Assembly (NCBI GenBank): GCA_033782935.1
Contig: JAWQEG010000490.1
Span: forward strand, 1,208,001-1,272,000
From: Petrolisthes cinctipes
Taxonomy: Eukaryota > Arthropoda > Malacostraca > Decapoda > Porcellanidae
Reading direction: 5' to 3'
Length of the DNA stretch: 64,000 nt
Shown here: positions 39,400 to 51,295 of the stretch, piece after piece
Layout of the letters: each line of letters begins with the position of its first letter
How positions within the stretch are numbered: position 1 is the stretch's first letter
Notes under the pieces: model-generated
Database searches by the model: none
Seen by the model: the letters and a program-made list of their open reading frames with translations, nothing else
What the model was told of the DNA's origin: nothing
Position numbers and translations under genes: made by a program

Positions 39400-42095
39400 C
39401 ACGGAGTAGGCATGTACAGATACCTTCTGGGACCTCTAAATATCGAATTTTCGGGTGTTTTGGGACTGAATTTGAGATATCGATTTTTTGGCACCTAAAA
39501 TGTCGATTTTTAGCATGTTTTTGGCCTATATTTTGAAAATATTCTAGCACTGTGTAGGCATGTACAGATTGCTTCTGGGACCCCAAAATATTGAATTTTC
39601 GGGTGTTTTGAGCCTGAATTTGAGATATAAACTGGTACAGAAGATACATGCACATATTGACTTTGTGCATCTAAAAGATCGATTTTCAGCATGTTTTGGG
39701 CCTGTATTTTGAAAATACTCTAACACTGAGTAGGCATGTACAGATTGCTTCTGGGACCCCAAAATATTGAATTATCAGGTGTTTTGAGCCTGAATTTGAG
39801 ATATAAACGGGTACTGAAGATGCATGCACATATCGACTTTTGTGCACCTAAAAGATCGATTTTCAATATGTTTTAAGCATGTATTTTGAAAATACTCTAA
39901 CACGGAGTAGGCATGTACAGATCGCTTCTGGGACCCCTAAATATCGAATTTTCGGGTGTTTTGGGACTGAATTTGAGATATCGACTTTTTGGCACCTAAA
40001 AGATCGATTTTCAGCATGTTTTTTAGCCTATATTTTGAAAATATTCAAGCACTGAGTAGGCATGTACAGATTGCTTCTGGGACCCCTTAATATTGAATTT
40101 TCGGGTGTTTTGAGCCTGAATTTGAGATTTAAACGGGTACAGAAGATGCATGCACATATTGACTTTGGACACCAAAAATATCAAATTTTCAGCATGTTTG
40201 GGCCTGAATTTTGAAAATACTCTAACACGGAGTAGGCATGTACAGATACCTTCTGGGACCTCTAAATATCGAATTTTCGGGTGTTTTGGGACTGAATTTG
40301 AGATATCGATTTTTTGGCACCTAAAATGTCGATTTTTAGCATGTTTTTAGCCTATATTTTGAAAATATTCTAGCACTGTGTAGGCATGTACAGATTGCTT
40401 CTGGGACCCCAAAATATTGAATTTTCGGGTGTTTTGAGCCTGAATTTGAGATATAAACGGGTACAGAAGATACATGCACATATTGACTTTGGGCATCTAA
40501 AATATCGATTTTCAGCATGTTTTGGGCCTGTATTTTTGAAAATACTCTAACACTGAGTAGGCATGTACAGATTGCTTCTGGGACCCCAAAATATTGAATT
40601 TTTTGGGTGTTTTGAGCCTAAATTTGAGATATAAACGGGTACTGAAGATGCATGCACATATCGACTTTTGTGCACCTAAAAGATCGATTTTCAGTATGTT
40701 TTGAGCATGTATTTTGAAAATACTCTAACACGGAGTAGGCATGTATAGATCGCTTCTGGGACCTCTAAATATCGAATTTTCGGGTGTTTTGGGACTGAAT
40801 TTGAGATATTGACTTTTTGGCACCTAAAAGATCGATTTTTAGCATGTTTTTAGCCTATATTTTGAAAATATTCTAGCACTAAGTAGGCATGTACAGATTG
40901 CTTCTGGGACCCCAAAATATTGAATTCTCGGGGGTTTTGAGCCTGAATTTGAGATATAAACGGGTACAGAAGATACATGCACATATTGACTTTGGGCACC
41001 AAAAATATCGATTTTCAGCATGTTTTGGGCCTGAATTTCGAAAATACTCTAACACGGAGTAGGCATGTACAGATCGCTTCTAAGACCCCTAAATATCGAA
41101 TTTTCGGGTGTTTAGGGCCAGAATTTGAGATATAAACGGGTACAGAAGATGCATGCACATATCGACTTTTGGGCACCTAAAAGATCGATTTTCAGTATGT
41201 TTTTGGCCTGTATTTTGAAAATACTCTAACACGGAGTAGGCATGTACAGATACCTTCTGGGACCTCTAAATATCGAATTTTCGTGTGTTTTGGGACTGAA
41301 TTTGAGATATAAACGGGTACAGAAGATACATGCACATATTGACTTTGGGCATCTAAAATATCAATTTTCAGCATGTTTTGGACCTGTATTTTGAAAATAC
41401 TCAAACACTGAGTAGGCATGTACAGATTGCTTCTGGGACCCCAAAATATTGAATTTTCGGATGTTTTGAGCCTGAATTTGAGATATAAACGGGTACAGAA
41501 GATACATGCACATATTGACTTTGGGCATCTAAAATATCGATTTTCAGCATGTTTTGGGCCTGTATTTTGAAAATATTCTAACACTGAGTAGGCATGTACA
41601 GATTGCTTCTGGGAACCCAAAATATTGAATTTTCGGGTGTTTTGAGCCTGAATTTGAAATATAAACGGGTACTGAAGATGCATGCACATATCGACTTTTG
41701 TGCACCTTAAAGATCGATTTTCAGTATGTTTTGAGCATGTATTTTGAAAATACTCTAACAAGGAGTAGGCATGTACAGATCGCTTCTGGGACCCCTAAAT
41801 ATCGAATTTTCGGGTGTTTTGGGACTTAATTTGAGATATCGACTTTTTGGCACCTAAAAGATCGATTTTTAGCATGTTTTTAGCCTATATTTTGAAAATA
41901 TTCTAGCACTGAGTAGGCATGTACAGATTGCTTCTGAGACCCCAAAATATTGAATTTTCGGGTGTTTTGAGCCTGAATTTGAGATATAAACGGGTACAGA
42001 AGATACATGCACATATTGACTTTGGGCACCAAAAATATCGATTTTCAGCATGTTTTGGGCCTGAATTTTGAAAATACTCTAACACGGAGTAGGCA
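39400..42095 (+). repeat. 4,189-bp duplication, first copy
   Basis: Shares with 43589-46106 the marks aactggtacag, ctttgtgcatctaaaag, gaattatcaggtg, agatcgattttcaatatg, cagcatgttttttagcc, gggaccccttaatattg, tatcaaattttcagc, gcatgtttgggcctg, gaattttttgggtg, gcactaagtaggc, gggacttaatttg and cttctgagacccc. The offset is 4,189, then 4,188 after one extra T at about 40532, and becomes 4,011 after the C/A chimera because one monomer differs in number. Confidence 0.88.
41213..41388 (+). repeat. C/A chimeric monomer 1 (C2 front, A1 back)
   Basis: The front half is C2-like (gataccttctgggacctct, gttttgggactgaattt). It then keeps the 29-bp segment that C lacks and ends as A1 (gggcatctaaaatatc). Length is 176 bp. 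The switch lies within the shared gaatttgagatat. This is a crossover or conversion product that restores a full-length monomer. Confidence 0.88.
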
Positions 42096-43588
42096 TGTAC
42101 AGATTGCTTCTGGGACCCCAAAATATTGAATTTTCGGGTGTTTAGGGCCAGAATTTGAGATATAAACGGGTACAGAAGATGCATGCACATATCGACTTTT
42201 GGGCACCTAAAAGATCGATTTTCAGTATGTTTTTGGCCTGTATTTTGAAAATACTCTAACACGGAGTAAGCATGTACAGATACCTTCTGGGACCTCTAAA
42301 TATCGAATTTTCGGGTGTTTTGGGACTGAATTTGAGATATCGATTTTTTGGCACCTAAAATGTCGATTTTTAGCATGTTTTTAGCCTATATTTTGAAAAT
42401 AATCTAGGACTGTGTAGGCATGTACAGATTGCTTCTGGGACCCCAAAATATTGAATTTTCGGGTGTTTTGAGCCTGAATTTGAGATATAAACAGGTACAG
42501 AAGATACATGCACATATTGACTTTGGGCATCTAAAATATCGATTTTCAGCATGTTTTGGGCCTGTATTTTGAAAATACTATAACACTGAGTAGGCATGTA
42601 CAGATTGCTTCTGGGACCCCAAAATATTGAATTTTCGGGTGTTTTGAGCCTGAATTTGAGATATAAACGGGTACTGAAGATGCATGCACATATCGACTTT
42701 TGTGCACCTAAAAGATCGATTTTCAGTATGTTTTGAGCATGTATTTTGAAAATACTCTAACACGGAGTAGGCATGTACAGATCGCTTCTGGGACCCCTAA
42801 ATATCGAATTTTCGGGTGTTTTAGGCCTGAATTTGAGATATCGACTTTTTGGCATCTAAAAGATCGATTTTTAGCATGTTTTTAGCCTATATTTTGAAAA
42901 TATTCTAGCACTGTGTAGGCATGTACAGATTGCTTCTGGGACCCCAAAATATTGAATTTTCGGGTGTTTTGAGCCTGAATTTGAGATATAAACGGGTACT
43001 GAAGATGCATGCACATATCGACTTTAGTGCACCTAAAAGATCGATTTTCAGTATGTTTTGAGCATGTATTTTGAAAATACTCTAACACGGAGTAGGCATG
43101 TACAGATCGCTTCTGGGACCCCTAAATATCGAATTTTCGGGTGTTTTGGGACTGAATTTGAGATATCGACTTTTTGGCACCTAAAAGATCGATTTTTAGC
43201 ATGTTTTTAGCCTATATTTTGAAAATATTCTAGCACTGAGTAGGCATGTACAGATTGCTTCTGGGACCCCTAAATATTGAATTTTCGGGTGTTTTGAGCC
43301 TGAATTTGAGATATAAACGGGTACAGAAGATACATGCACATATTGACTTTGGGCACCAAAAATATCGATTTTCAGCATGTTTTGGGCCTGAATTTTGAAA
43401 ATACTCTAGCACGGAGTAGGCATGTACAGATCGCTTCTGGGACCCCAAAATATCGAATTTTCGGTGGTGTTTAGGGCCAGAATTTGAGATATAAACGGGT
43501 ACAGAAGATTCATGCACATATCGACTTTTGAGCACCTAAAAGATCGATTTTCAGTATGTTTTTGGCCTGTATTTTGAAAATACTCTAA

Positions 43589-46106
43589 CACGGAGTAGGC
43601 ATGTACAGATACCTTCTGGGACCTCTAAATATCGAATTTTCGGGTGTTTTGGGACTGAATTTGAGATATCGATTTTTTGGCACCTAAAATGTCGATTTTT
43701 AGCATGTTTTTAGCCTATATTTTGAAAATATTCTAGCACTGTGTAGGCATGTACAGATTGCTTCTGGGACCCCAAAATATTGAATTTTCGGGTGTTTTAA
43801 GCCTGAATTTGAGATATAAACTGGTACAGAAGATACATGCACATATTGACTTTGTGCATCTAAAAGATCGATTTTCAGCATGTTTTGGGCCTGTATTTTG
43901 AAAATACTCTAACACTGAGTAGGCATGTACAGATTGCTTCTGGGACCCCAAAATATTGAATTATCAGGTGTTTTGAGCCTGAATTTGAGATATAAACGGG
44001 TACTGAAGATGCATGCACATATCGACTTTTGTGCACCTAAAAGATCGATTTTCAATATGTTTTGAGCATGTATTTTGAAAATACTCTAACACGGAGTAGG
44101 CATGTACAGATCGCTTCTGGGACCCCTAAATATCGAATTTTCGGGTGTTTTGGGACTGAATTTGAGATATCGACTTTTTGGCACCTAAAAGATCGATTTT
44201 CAGCATGTTTTTTAGCCTATATTTTGAAAATATTCTAGCACTGAGTAGGCATGTACAGATTGCTTCTGGGACCCCTTAATATTGAATTTTCGGGTGTTTT
44301 GAGCCTGAATTTGAGATATAAACGGGTACAGAAGATGCATGCACATATTGACTTTGGGCACCAAAAATATCAAATTTTCAGCATGTTTGGGCCTGAATTT
44401 TGAAAATACTCTAACACGGAGTAGGCATGTACAGATACCTTCTGGGACCTCTAAATATCAAATTTTCGGGTGTTTTGGGACTGAATTTGAGATATCGATT
44501 TTTTGGCACCTAAAATGTCGATTTTTAGCATGTTTTTAGCCTATATTTTGAAAATATTCTAGCACTGTGTAGGCATGTACAGATTGCTTCTGGGACCCCA
44601 AAATATTGAATTTTCGGGTGTTTTGAGCCTGAATTTGAGATATAAACGGGTACAGAAGATACATGCACATATTGACTTTGGGCATCTAAAATATCGATTT
44701 TCAGCATGTTTTGGGCCTGTATTTTGAAAATACTCTAACACTGAGTAGGCATGTACAGATTGCTTCTGGGACCCCAAAATATTGAATTTTTTGGGTGTTT
44801 TGAGCCTAAATTTGAGATATAAACGGGTACTGAAGATGCATACACATATCGACTTTTGTGCACCTAAAAGACCGATTTTCAGTATGTTTTGAGCATGTAT
44901 TTTGAAAATACTCTAACACGGAGTAGGCATGTACAGATCGCTTCTGGGACCTCTAAATATCGAATTTTCGGGTGTTTTGGGACTGAATTTGAGATATCGA
45001 CTTTTTGGCACCTAAAAGATCGATTTTTAGCATGTTTTTAGCCTATATTTTGAAAATATTCTAGCACTAAGTAGGCATGTACAGATTGCTTCTGGGACCC
45101 CAAAATATTGAATTTTCGGGTGTTTTGAGCCTGAATTTGAGATATAAACGGGTACAGAAGATACATGCACATATTGACTTTGGGCACCAAAAATATCGAT
45201 TTTCAGCATGTTTTGGGCCTGAATTTTGAAAATACTCTAACACGGAGTAGGCATGTACAGATCGCTTCTGGGACCCCTAAATATCGAATTTTCGGGTGTT
45301 TAGGGCCAGAATTTGAGATATAAACGGGTACAGAAGATGCATGCACATATCGACTTTTGGGCACCTAAAAGATCGATTTTCAGTATGTTTTTGGCCTGAA
45401 TTTTGAAAATACTCTAACACGGAGTAGGCATGTACAGATACCTTCTGGAACCTCTAAATATCGAATTTTCGTATGTTTTGGGACTGAATTTGAGATATAA
45501 ACGGGTACAGAAGATACATGCACATATTGACTTTGGGCATCTAAAACATCGATTTTCAGCATGTTTTGGGCCTGTATTTTGAAAATACTCTAACACTGAG
45601 TAGGCATGTACAGATTGCTTCTGGGACCCCAAAATATTGAATTTTCGGGTGTTTTGAGCCTGAATTTGAGATATAAACGGGTACAGAAGATACATGCACA
45701 TATTGACTTTGGGCATCTAAAATATCGATTTTCAGCATGTTTTGGGCCTGTATTTTGGAAATACTCTAACAAGGAGTAGGCATGTACAGATCGCTTCTGG
45801 GACCCCTAAATATCGAATTTTCGGGTGTTTTGGGACTTAATTTGAGATATCGACTTTTTGGCACCTAAAAGATCGATTTTTAGCATGTTTTTAGCCTATA
45901 TTTTGAAAATATTCTAGCACTGAGTAGGCATGTACAGATTGCTTCTGAGACCCCAAAATATTGAATTTTCGGGTGTTTTGAGCCTGAATTTGAGATATAA
46001 ACGGGTACAGAAGATACATGCACATATTGACTTTGGGCACCAAAAATATCGATTTTCAGCATGTTTTGGGCCTGAATTTTGAAAATACTCTAACACGGAG
46101 TAGGCA
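43589..46106 (+). repeat. 4,189-bp duplication, second copy (one monomer shorter)
   Basis: Partner of 39400-42095. The unit starting at 45027 is 853 bp where the first copy has 1,030 bp. The 177-bp difference equals one B monomer, so a whole monomer was lost or gained after duplication. The first copy carries the B1-like monomer at about 41565-41741; the second goes directly from A to C. Confidence 0.87.
45401..45576 (+). repeat. C/A chimeric monomer 2
   Basis: Same structure as 41213-41388, at +4,188, as part of the 4,189-bp duplication. Private changes include ttctggaacctct, cgtatgttttggg and catctaaaacatcg. Confidence 0.87.
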
Positions 46107-46253
46107 TGTACAGATCGCTTTTGGGACCCCTAAATATCGAATTTTCGGGTGTTTAGGGCCAGAATTTGAGATATAAACGGGTACAGAAGATGCATGCACA
46201 TATCGACTTTTGGGCACCTAAAAGATCGATTTTCAGTATGTTTTTGGCCTGTA

Positions 46254-46429
46254 TTTTGAAAATACTCTAACACGGAGTAGGCATGTACAGATACCTTCTG
46301 GGACCTCTAAATATCGAATTTTCGGGTGTTTTGGAACTGAATTTGAGATATAAACGGGTACAGAAGATACATGCACATATTGACTTTGGGCATCTAAAAT
46401 ATCGATTTTCAGCATGTTTTGGGCCTGTA
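46254..46429 (+). repeat. C/A chimeric monomer 3
   Basis: Same C2-to-A1 switch inside gaatttgagatat, length 176 bp, with the private change gttttggaactgaattt. It lies in an 854-bp unit A-B-C/A-B-C that starts near 45880. Confidence 0.87.
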
Positions 46430-47608
46430 TTTTGAAAATACTCTAACACTGAGTAGGCATGTACAGATTGCTTCTGGGACCCCAAAATATTGAATTTTCG
46501 GGTGTTTTGAGCCTGAATTTGAGATATAAACGGGTACTGAAGATGCATGCACATATCGACTTTTGTGCACCTAAAAGATTGATTTTCTGTATGTTTTGAG
46601 CATGTATTTTGAAAATACTCTAACACGGAGTAGGCATGTACAGATCGCTTCTGGGACCCCTAAATATCGAATTTTCGGGTGTTTTGGGACTGAATTTGAG
46701 ATATCGACTTTTTGGCACCTAAAAGATTGATTTTTAGCATGTTTTTAGCCTATATTTTGAAAATATTCTAGCACTGAGTAGGCATGTACAGATTGCTTCT
46801 GGGACCCCAAAATATTGAATTTTCGGGTGTTTTGAGCCTGAATTTGAGATATAAACGGGTACAGAAGATACATGCACATATTGACTTTGGGCATCTAAAA
46901 TATCGATTTTCAGCATGTTTTGGGCCTGTATTTTGAAAATACTCTAACACTGAGTAGGCATGTACAGATTGCTTCTGGGACCCCAAAATATTGAATTTTC
47001 GGGTGTTTTGAGCCTGAATTTGAGATATAAACGGGTACTGAAGATGCATGCACATATCGACTTTTGTGCACCTAAAAGATCGATTTTCAGTATGTTTTGA
47101 GCATGTATTTTGAAAATACTCTAACAAGGAGTAGGCATGTACAGATCGCTTCTGGGACCCCTAAATATCGAATTTTCAGGTGTTTTGGGACTGAATTTGA
47201 GATATCGACTTTTTGGCACCTAAAAGATCAATTTTTAGCATGTTTTTAGCCTATATTTTGAAAATATTCTAGCACTGAGTAGGCATGTACAGATTGCTTC
47301 TGGGACCCCAAAATATTGAATTTTCGGGTGTTTTGAGCCTGAATTTGAGATATAAACGGGTACAGAAGATACATGCACATATTGACTTTGGGCACCAAAA
47401 ATATCGATTTTCAGCATGTTTTGGGCCTGAATTTTGAAAATACTCTAACACGGAGTAGGCATGTACAGATCGCTTCTGGGACCCCAAAATATCGAATTTT
47501 CGGGTGTTTAGGGCCAGAATTTGAGATATAAACGGGTACAGAAGATGCATGCACATATCGACTTTTGGGCACCTAAAAGATCGATTTTCAGTATGTTTTT
47601 GGCCTGTA

Positions 47609-47784
47609 TTTTGAAAATACTCTAACACGGAGTAGGCATGTACAGATACCTTCTGGGACCTCTAAATATCGAATTTTCGGGTGTTTTGGGACTGAATTTG
47701 AGATATAAACGGGTACAGAAGATACATGCACATATTGACTTTGGGCATCTAAAATATCGATTTTCAGCATGTTTTGGGCCTGTA
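47609..47784 (+). repeat. C/A chimeric monomer 4
   Basis: Same C2-to-A1 switch, length 176 bp, in the 855-bp unit starting near 47235. The following B monomer has an extra T (gtgtttttgagcc near 47858), which accounts for the odd base. Confidence 0.87.
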
Positions 47785-48852
47785 TTTTGAAAATACTCTA
47801 ACACTGAGTAGGCATGTACAGATTGCTTCTGGGACCCCAAAATATTGAATTTTCGGGTGTTTTTGAGCCTGAATTTGAGATATAAACGGGTACTGAAGAT
47901 GCATGCACATATCGACTTTTGTGCACCTAAAAGATCGATTTTCAGTATGTTTTGAGCATGTATTTTGAAAATACTCTAACACGGAGTAGGCATGTACAGA
48001 TCGCTTCTGGGACCCCTAAATATCGAATTTTCGGGTGTTTTGGGACTGAATTTGAGATATCGATTTTTTGGCACCTAAAAGATCGATTTTTAGCATGTTT
48101 TTAGCCTATAATTTGAAAATATTCTACCACTGTGTAGGCATGTACAGATTGCTTCTGGGACCCCAAAATATTGAATTTTCGGGTGTTTTGAGCCTGAATT
48201 TGAGATATAAACGGGTACAGAAGATACATGCACATATTGACTTTGGGCATCTAAAATATCGATTTTCAGCATGTTTTGGGCCTGTATTTTGAAAATACTC
48301 TAACACTGAGTAGGCATGTACAGATTGCTTATGGGACCCCAAAATATTGAATTTTCGGGTGTTTTGAGCCTGAATTTGAGATATAAACGGGTACTGAAGA
48401 TGCATGCACATATCGACTTTTGTGCACCTAAAAGATCGATTTTCAATATGTTTTCAGCATGTATTTTGAAAATACTCTAACACGGAGTAGGCATGTACAG
48501 ATCGCTTCTGGGACCCCTAAATATCGTATTTTCGGGTGTTTTGGGACTGAATTTGAGATATCGACTTTTTGGCACCTAAAAGATCGATTTTTAGCATGTT
48601 TTTAGCCTATATTTTGAAAATATTCTAGCACTGAGTAGGCATGTACAGATTGCTTCTGGAACCCCAAAACATTGAATTTTCGGGTGTTTTGAGCCTGAAT
48701 TTGAGATATAAACGGGTACAGAAGATACATGCACATATTGACTTTGGGCATCTAAAATATCGATTTTCAGCATGTTTTGGGCCTGTATTTTGAAAATACT
48801 CTAACACTGAGTAGGCATGTACAGATTGCTTCTGGGACCCCAAATTATTGAA

Positions 48853-48860
48853 TTTTTTTT
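48853..48860 (+). other. Eight-base T tract replacing part of the ttttcggg box
   Basis: The normal gaattttcgggtgtttt reads gaattttttttggtgtttt here, preceded by caaattattg instead of caaaatattg. Related but shorter forms gaattttttgggtg occur near 40600, 44786 and 55115. This is a single-copy change; slippage or base-calling error are both possible. Confidence 0.8.
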
Positions 48861-50441
48861 GGTGTTTTGAGCCTGAATTTGAGATATAAACGGGTACTGA
48901 AGATGCATGCACATATCGACTTTTGTGCACCTAAAAGATCGATTTTCAGTATGTTTTCAGCATGTATTTTGAAAATACTCTAACACGGAGTAGGCATGTA
49001 CAGATCGCTTCTGGGACCCCTAAATATCGTATTTTCGGGTGTTTTGGGACTGAATTTGAGATATCGACTTTTTGGCACCTAAAAGATCGATTTTTAGCAT
49101 GTTTTTAGCCTATATTTTGAAAATATTCTAGCACTGAGTAGGCATGTACAGATTGCTTCTGGGACCCCAAAATATTGAATTTTCGGGTGTTTTGAGCCTG
49201 AATTTGAGATATAAACGGGTACTGAAGATGCATGCACATATCGACTTTTGTGCACCTAAAAGATCGATTTTCAGTATGTTTTGAGCATGTATTTTGAAAA
49301 TACTCTAACACGGAGTAGGCATGTACAGATCGCTTCTGGGACCCCTAAAAATCGAATTTTCGGGTGTTTTGGGACTGAATTTGAGATATCGACTTTTTGG
49401 CACCTAAAAGATTGATTTTTAGCATGTTTTTAGCCTATATTTTGAAAATATTCTAGCACTGAGTAGGCATGTACAGATTGCTTCTGGGACCCCAAAATAT
49501 TGAATTTTCGGGTGTTTTGAGCCTGAATTTGAGATATAAACGGGTACAGAAGATACATGCACATATTGACTTTGGGCACCAAAAATATCGATTTTCAGCA
49601 TGTTTTGGGCCTGAATTTTGAAAATACTCTAACACGGAGTAGGCATGTACAGATCGCTTCTGGGACCCCAAAATATCGAATTTTCGGGTGTTTTGAGCCA
49701 GAATTTGAGATATAAACGTGTACTGAAGATGCATGCACATATCGACTTTTGTGCACCTAAAAGATCGATTTTCAGTATGTTTTGAGCATGTATTTTGAAA
49801 ATACTCTAACTCGGAGTAGGCATGTACAGATCGCTTCTGGGACCCCTAAATATCGAATTTTCGGGTGTTTTGGGACTGAATTTGAGATATCGACTTTTTG
49901 GCACCTAAAATGTCGATTTTTAGCATGTTTTTAGCCTATATTTTGAAAATATTCTAGCACTGAGTAGGCATGTACAGATTGCTTCTGGGACCCCAAAATA
50001 TTGAATTTTCGGGTGTTTTGAGCCTGAATTTGAGATATAAACGGGTACAGAAGATACATGCACATATTGACTTTGGGCACCAAAAATATCGATTTTCAGC
50101 ATGTTTTGGGCCTGAATTTTGAAAATACTCTAACACGGAGTAGACATGTACAGATCGCTTCTGGGACCCCTAAATATCGAATTTTCGGGTATTTAGGGCC
50201 AGAATTTGAGATATAAACGGGTACAGAAGATGCATGCACATATCGACTTTTGGGCACCTAAAAGATCGATTTTCAGTATGTTTTTGGCCTGTATTTTGAA
50301 AATACTCTAACACGGAGTAGGCATGTACAGATACCTGCTGGGACCTCTAAATATCGAATTTTCGGGTGTTTTGGGACTGAATTTGAGATATCGATTTTTT
50401 GGCACCTAAAATGTCGATTTTTAGCATGTTTTTAGCCTATA

Positions 50442-50617
50442 TTTTGAAAATATTCTAGCACTGTGTAGACATGTACAGATTGCTTCTGGGACCCCAAAAT
50501 ATTGAATTTTCGGGTGTTTTGAGCCTGAATTTGAGATATAAACGGGTACAGAAGATACATGCACATATTGACTTTGGGCATCTAAAATATCGATTTTCAG
50601 CATGTTTTGGGCCTGTA
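50442..50617 (+). repeat. Monomer A1 (176 bp), reference copy
   Basis: Full-length monomer. It opens with ttttgaaaatattctagca, where the usual B/C heads read ttttgaaaatactctaaca, and carries the gattgcttctgggacccc box, the gaattttcgggtgtttt box and gagatataaacgggtacag. It ends with gactttgggcatctaaaat. The one-base difference in length from B comes from ctttgggc against cttttgtgc. This copy reads gtgtagacatg where most A1 copies have gtgtaggcatg. Confidence 0.88.
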
Positions 50618-50794
50618 TTTTGAAAATACTCTAACACTGAGTAGGCATGTACAGATTGCTTCTGGGACCCCAAAATATTGAATTTTCGGGTGTTTTGAGC
50701 CTGAATTTGAGATATAAACGGGTACTGAAGATGCATGCACATATCGACTTTTGTGCACCTAAAAGATCGATTTTCAGTATGTTTTTGGCCTGTA
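50618..50794 (+). repeat. Monomer B1 (177 bp), reference copy
   Basis: Full-length monomer following A1. B1 is recognised by gtactgaagatgcatgc and cttttgtgcacctaaaag. The common B1 tail is gttttgagcatgtattttg. This copy instead has the B2-type tail gtttttggcctgtattttg, so it is itself a B1/B2 recombinant over its last 30 bases. Sequence near 16030-16123 shows the unmixed B1 form. Confidence 0.85.
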
Positions 50795-50942
50795 TTTTGA
50801 AAATACTCTAACACGGAGTAGGCATGTACAGATCGCTTCTGGGACCCCTAAATATCGAATTTTCGGGTGTTTTGGGACTGAATTTGAGATATCGACTTTT
50901 TGGCACCTAAAAGATCGATTTTTAGCATGTTTTTAGCCTATA
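50795..50942 (+). repeat. Monomer C1 (148 bp), internally deleted, reference copy
   Basis: Short monomer. It matches B up to gaatttgagatat and then jumps directly to cgactttttggcacc, missing 29 bp (aaacgggtac through cacatat). The deletion endpoints lie in two copies of atat. 177 minus 29 gives 148, the observed length, so no other length change is needed. C monomers also carry gttttgggactgaattt in place of gttttgagcctgaattt. Confidence 0.9.
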
Positions 50943-51118
50943 TTTTGAAAATATTCTAGCACTGAGTAGGCATGTACAGATTGCTTCTGGGACCCCAAAA
51001 CATTGAATTTTCGGGTGTTTTGAGCCTGAATTTGAGATATAAACGGGTACAGAAGATACATGCACATATTGACTTTGGGCACCAAAAATATCGATTTTCA
51101 GCATGTTTTAGGCCTGAA
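50943..51118 (+). repeat. Monomer A2 (176 bp), reference copy
   Basis: Second A subtype, with gcactgagtaggc at its head and gggcaccaaaaatatcg near its end. The monomer after it starts from gggcctgaattttg in most copies, here aggcctgaattttg. The 10-bp deletion that produces 491-bp trimers is found at this head position in nearly all cases. Confidence 0.87.
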
Positions 51119-51295
51119 TTTTGAAAATACTCTAACACGGAGTAGGCATGTACAGATCGCTTCTGGGACCCCAAAATATCGAATTTTCGGGTGTTTTGAG
51201 CCAGAATTTGAGATATAAACGGGTACAGAAGATGCATGCACATATCGACTTATGTGCACCTAAAAGATCGATTTTCAGTATGTTTTTGGCCTGTA
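51119..51295 (+). repeat. Monomer B2 (177 bp), reference copy
   Basis: Second B subtype: gatcgcttctgggacccc, ccaaaatatcgaattttcg, ccagaatttgag, gtacagaagatgcatgc, and the tail gtatgtttttggcctgtat. Typical B2 copies have gtgtttagggccagaat and cttttgggcacc. This copy has gtgttttgagccagaat and cttatgtgcacc, so subtype boundaries are blurred by exchange or conversion. Confidence 0.83.

Noticed and set aside
41192..41761. Longest open frame, 189 codons, on the minus strand
   Set aside because: It is longer only because the C/A chimera at 41213-41388 removes the stop-bearing C context. Its sequence is the same repeated peptide and there is no coding signature.
48853..48860. Poly(T) as a retroposon tail
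   Set aside because: It replaces part of a monomer in place, with no inserted sequence or target duplication beside it.
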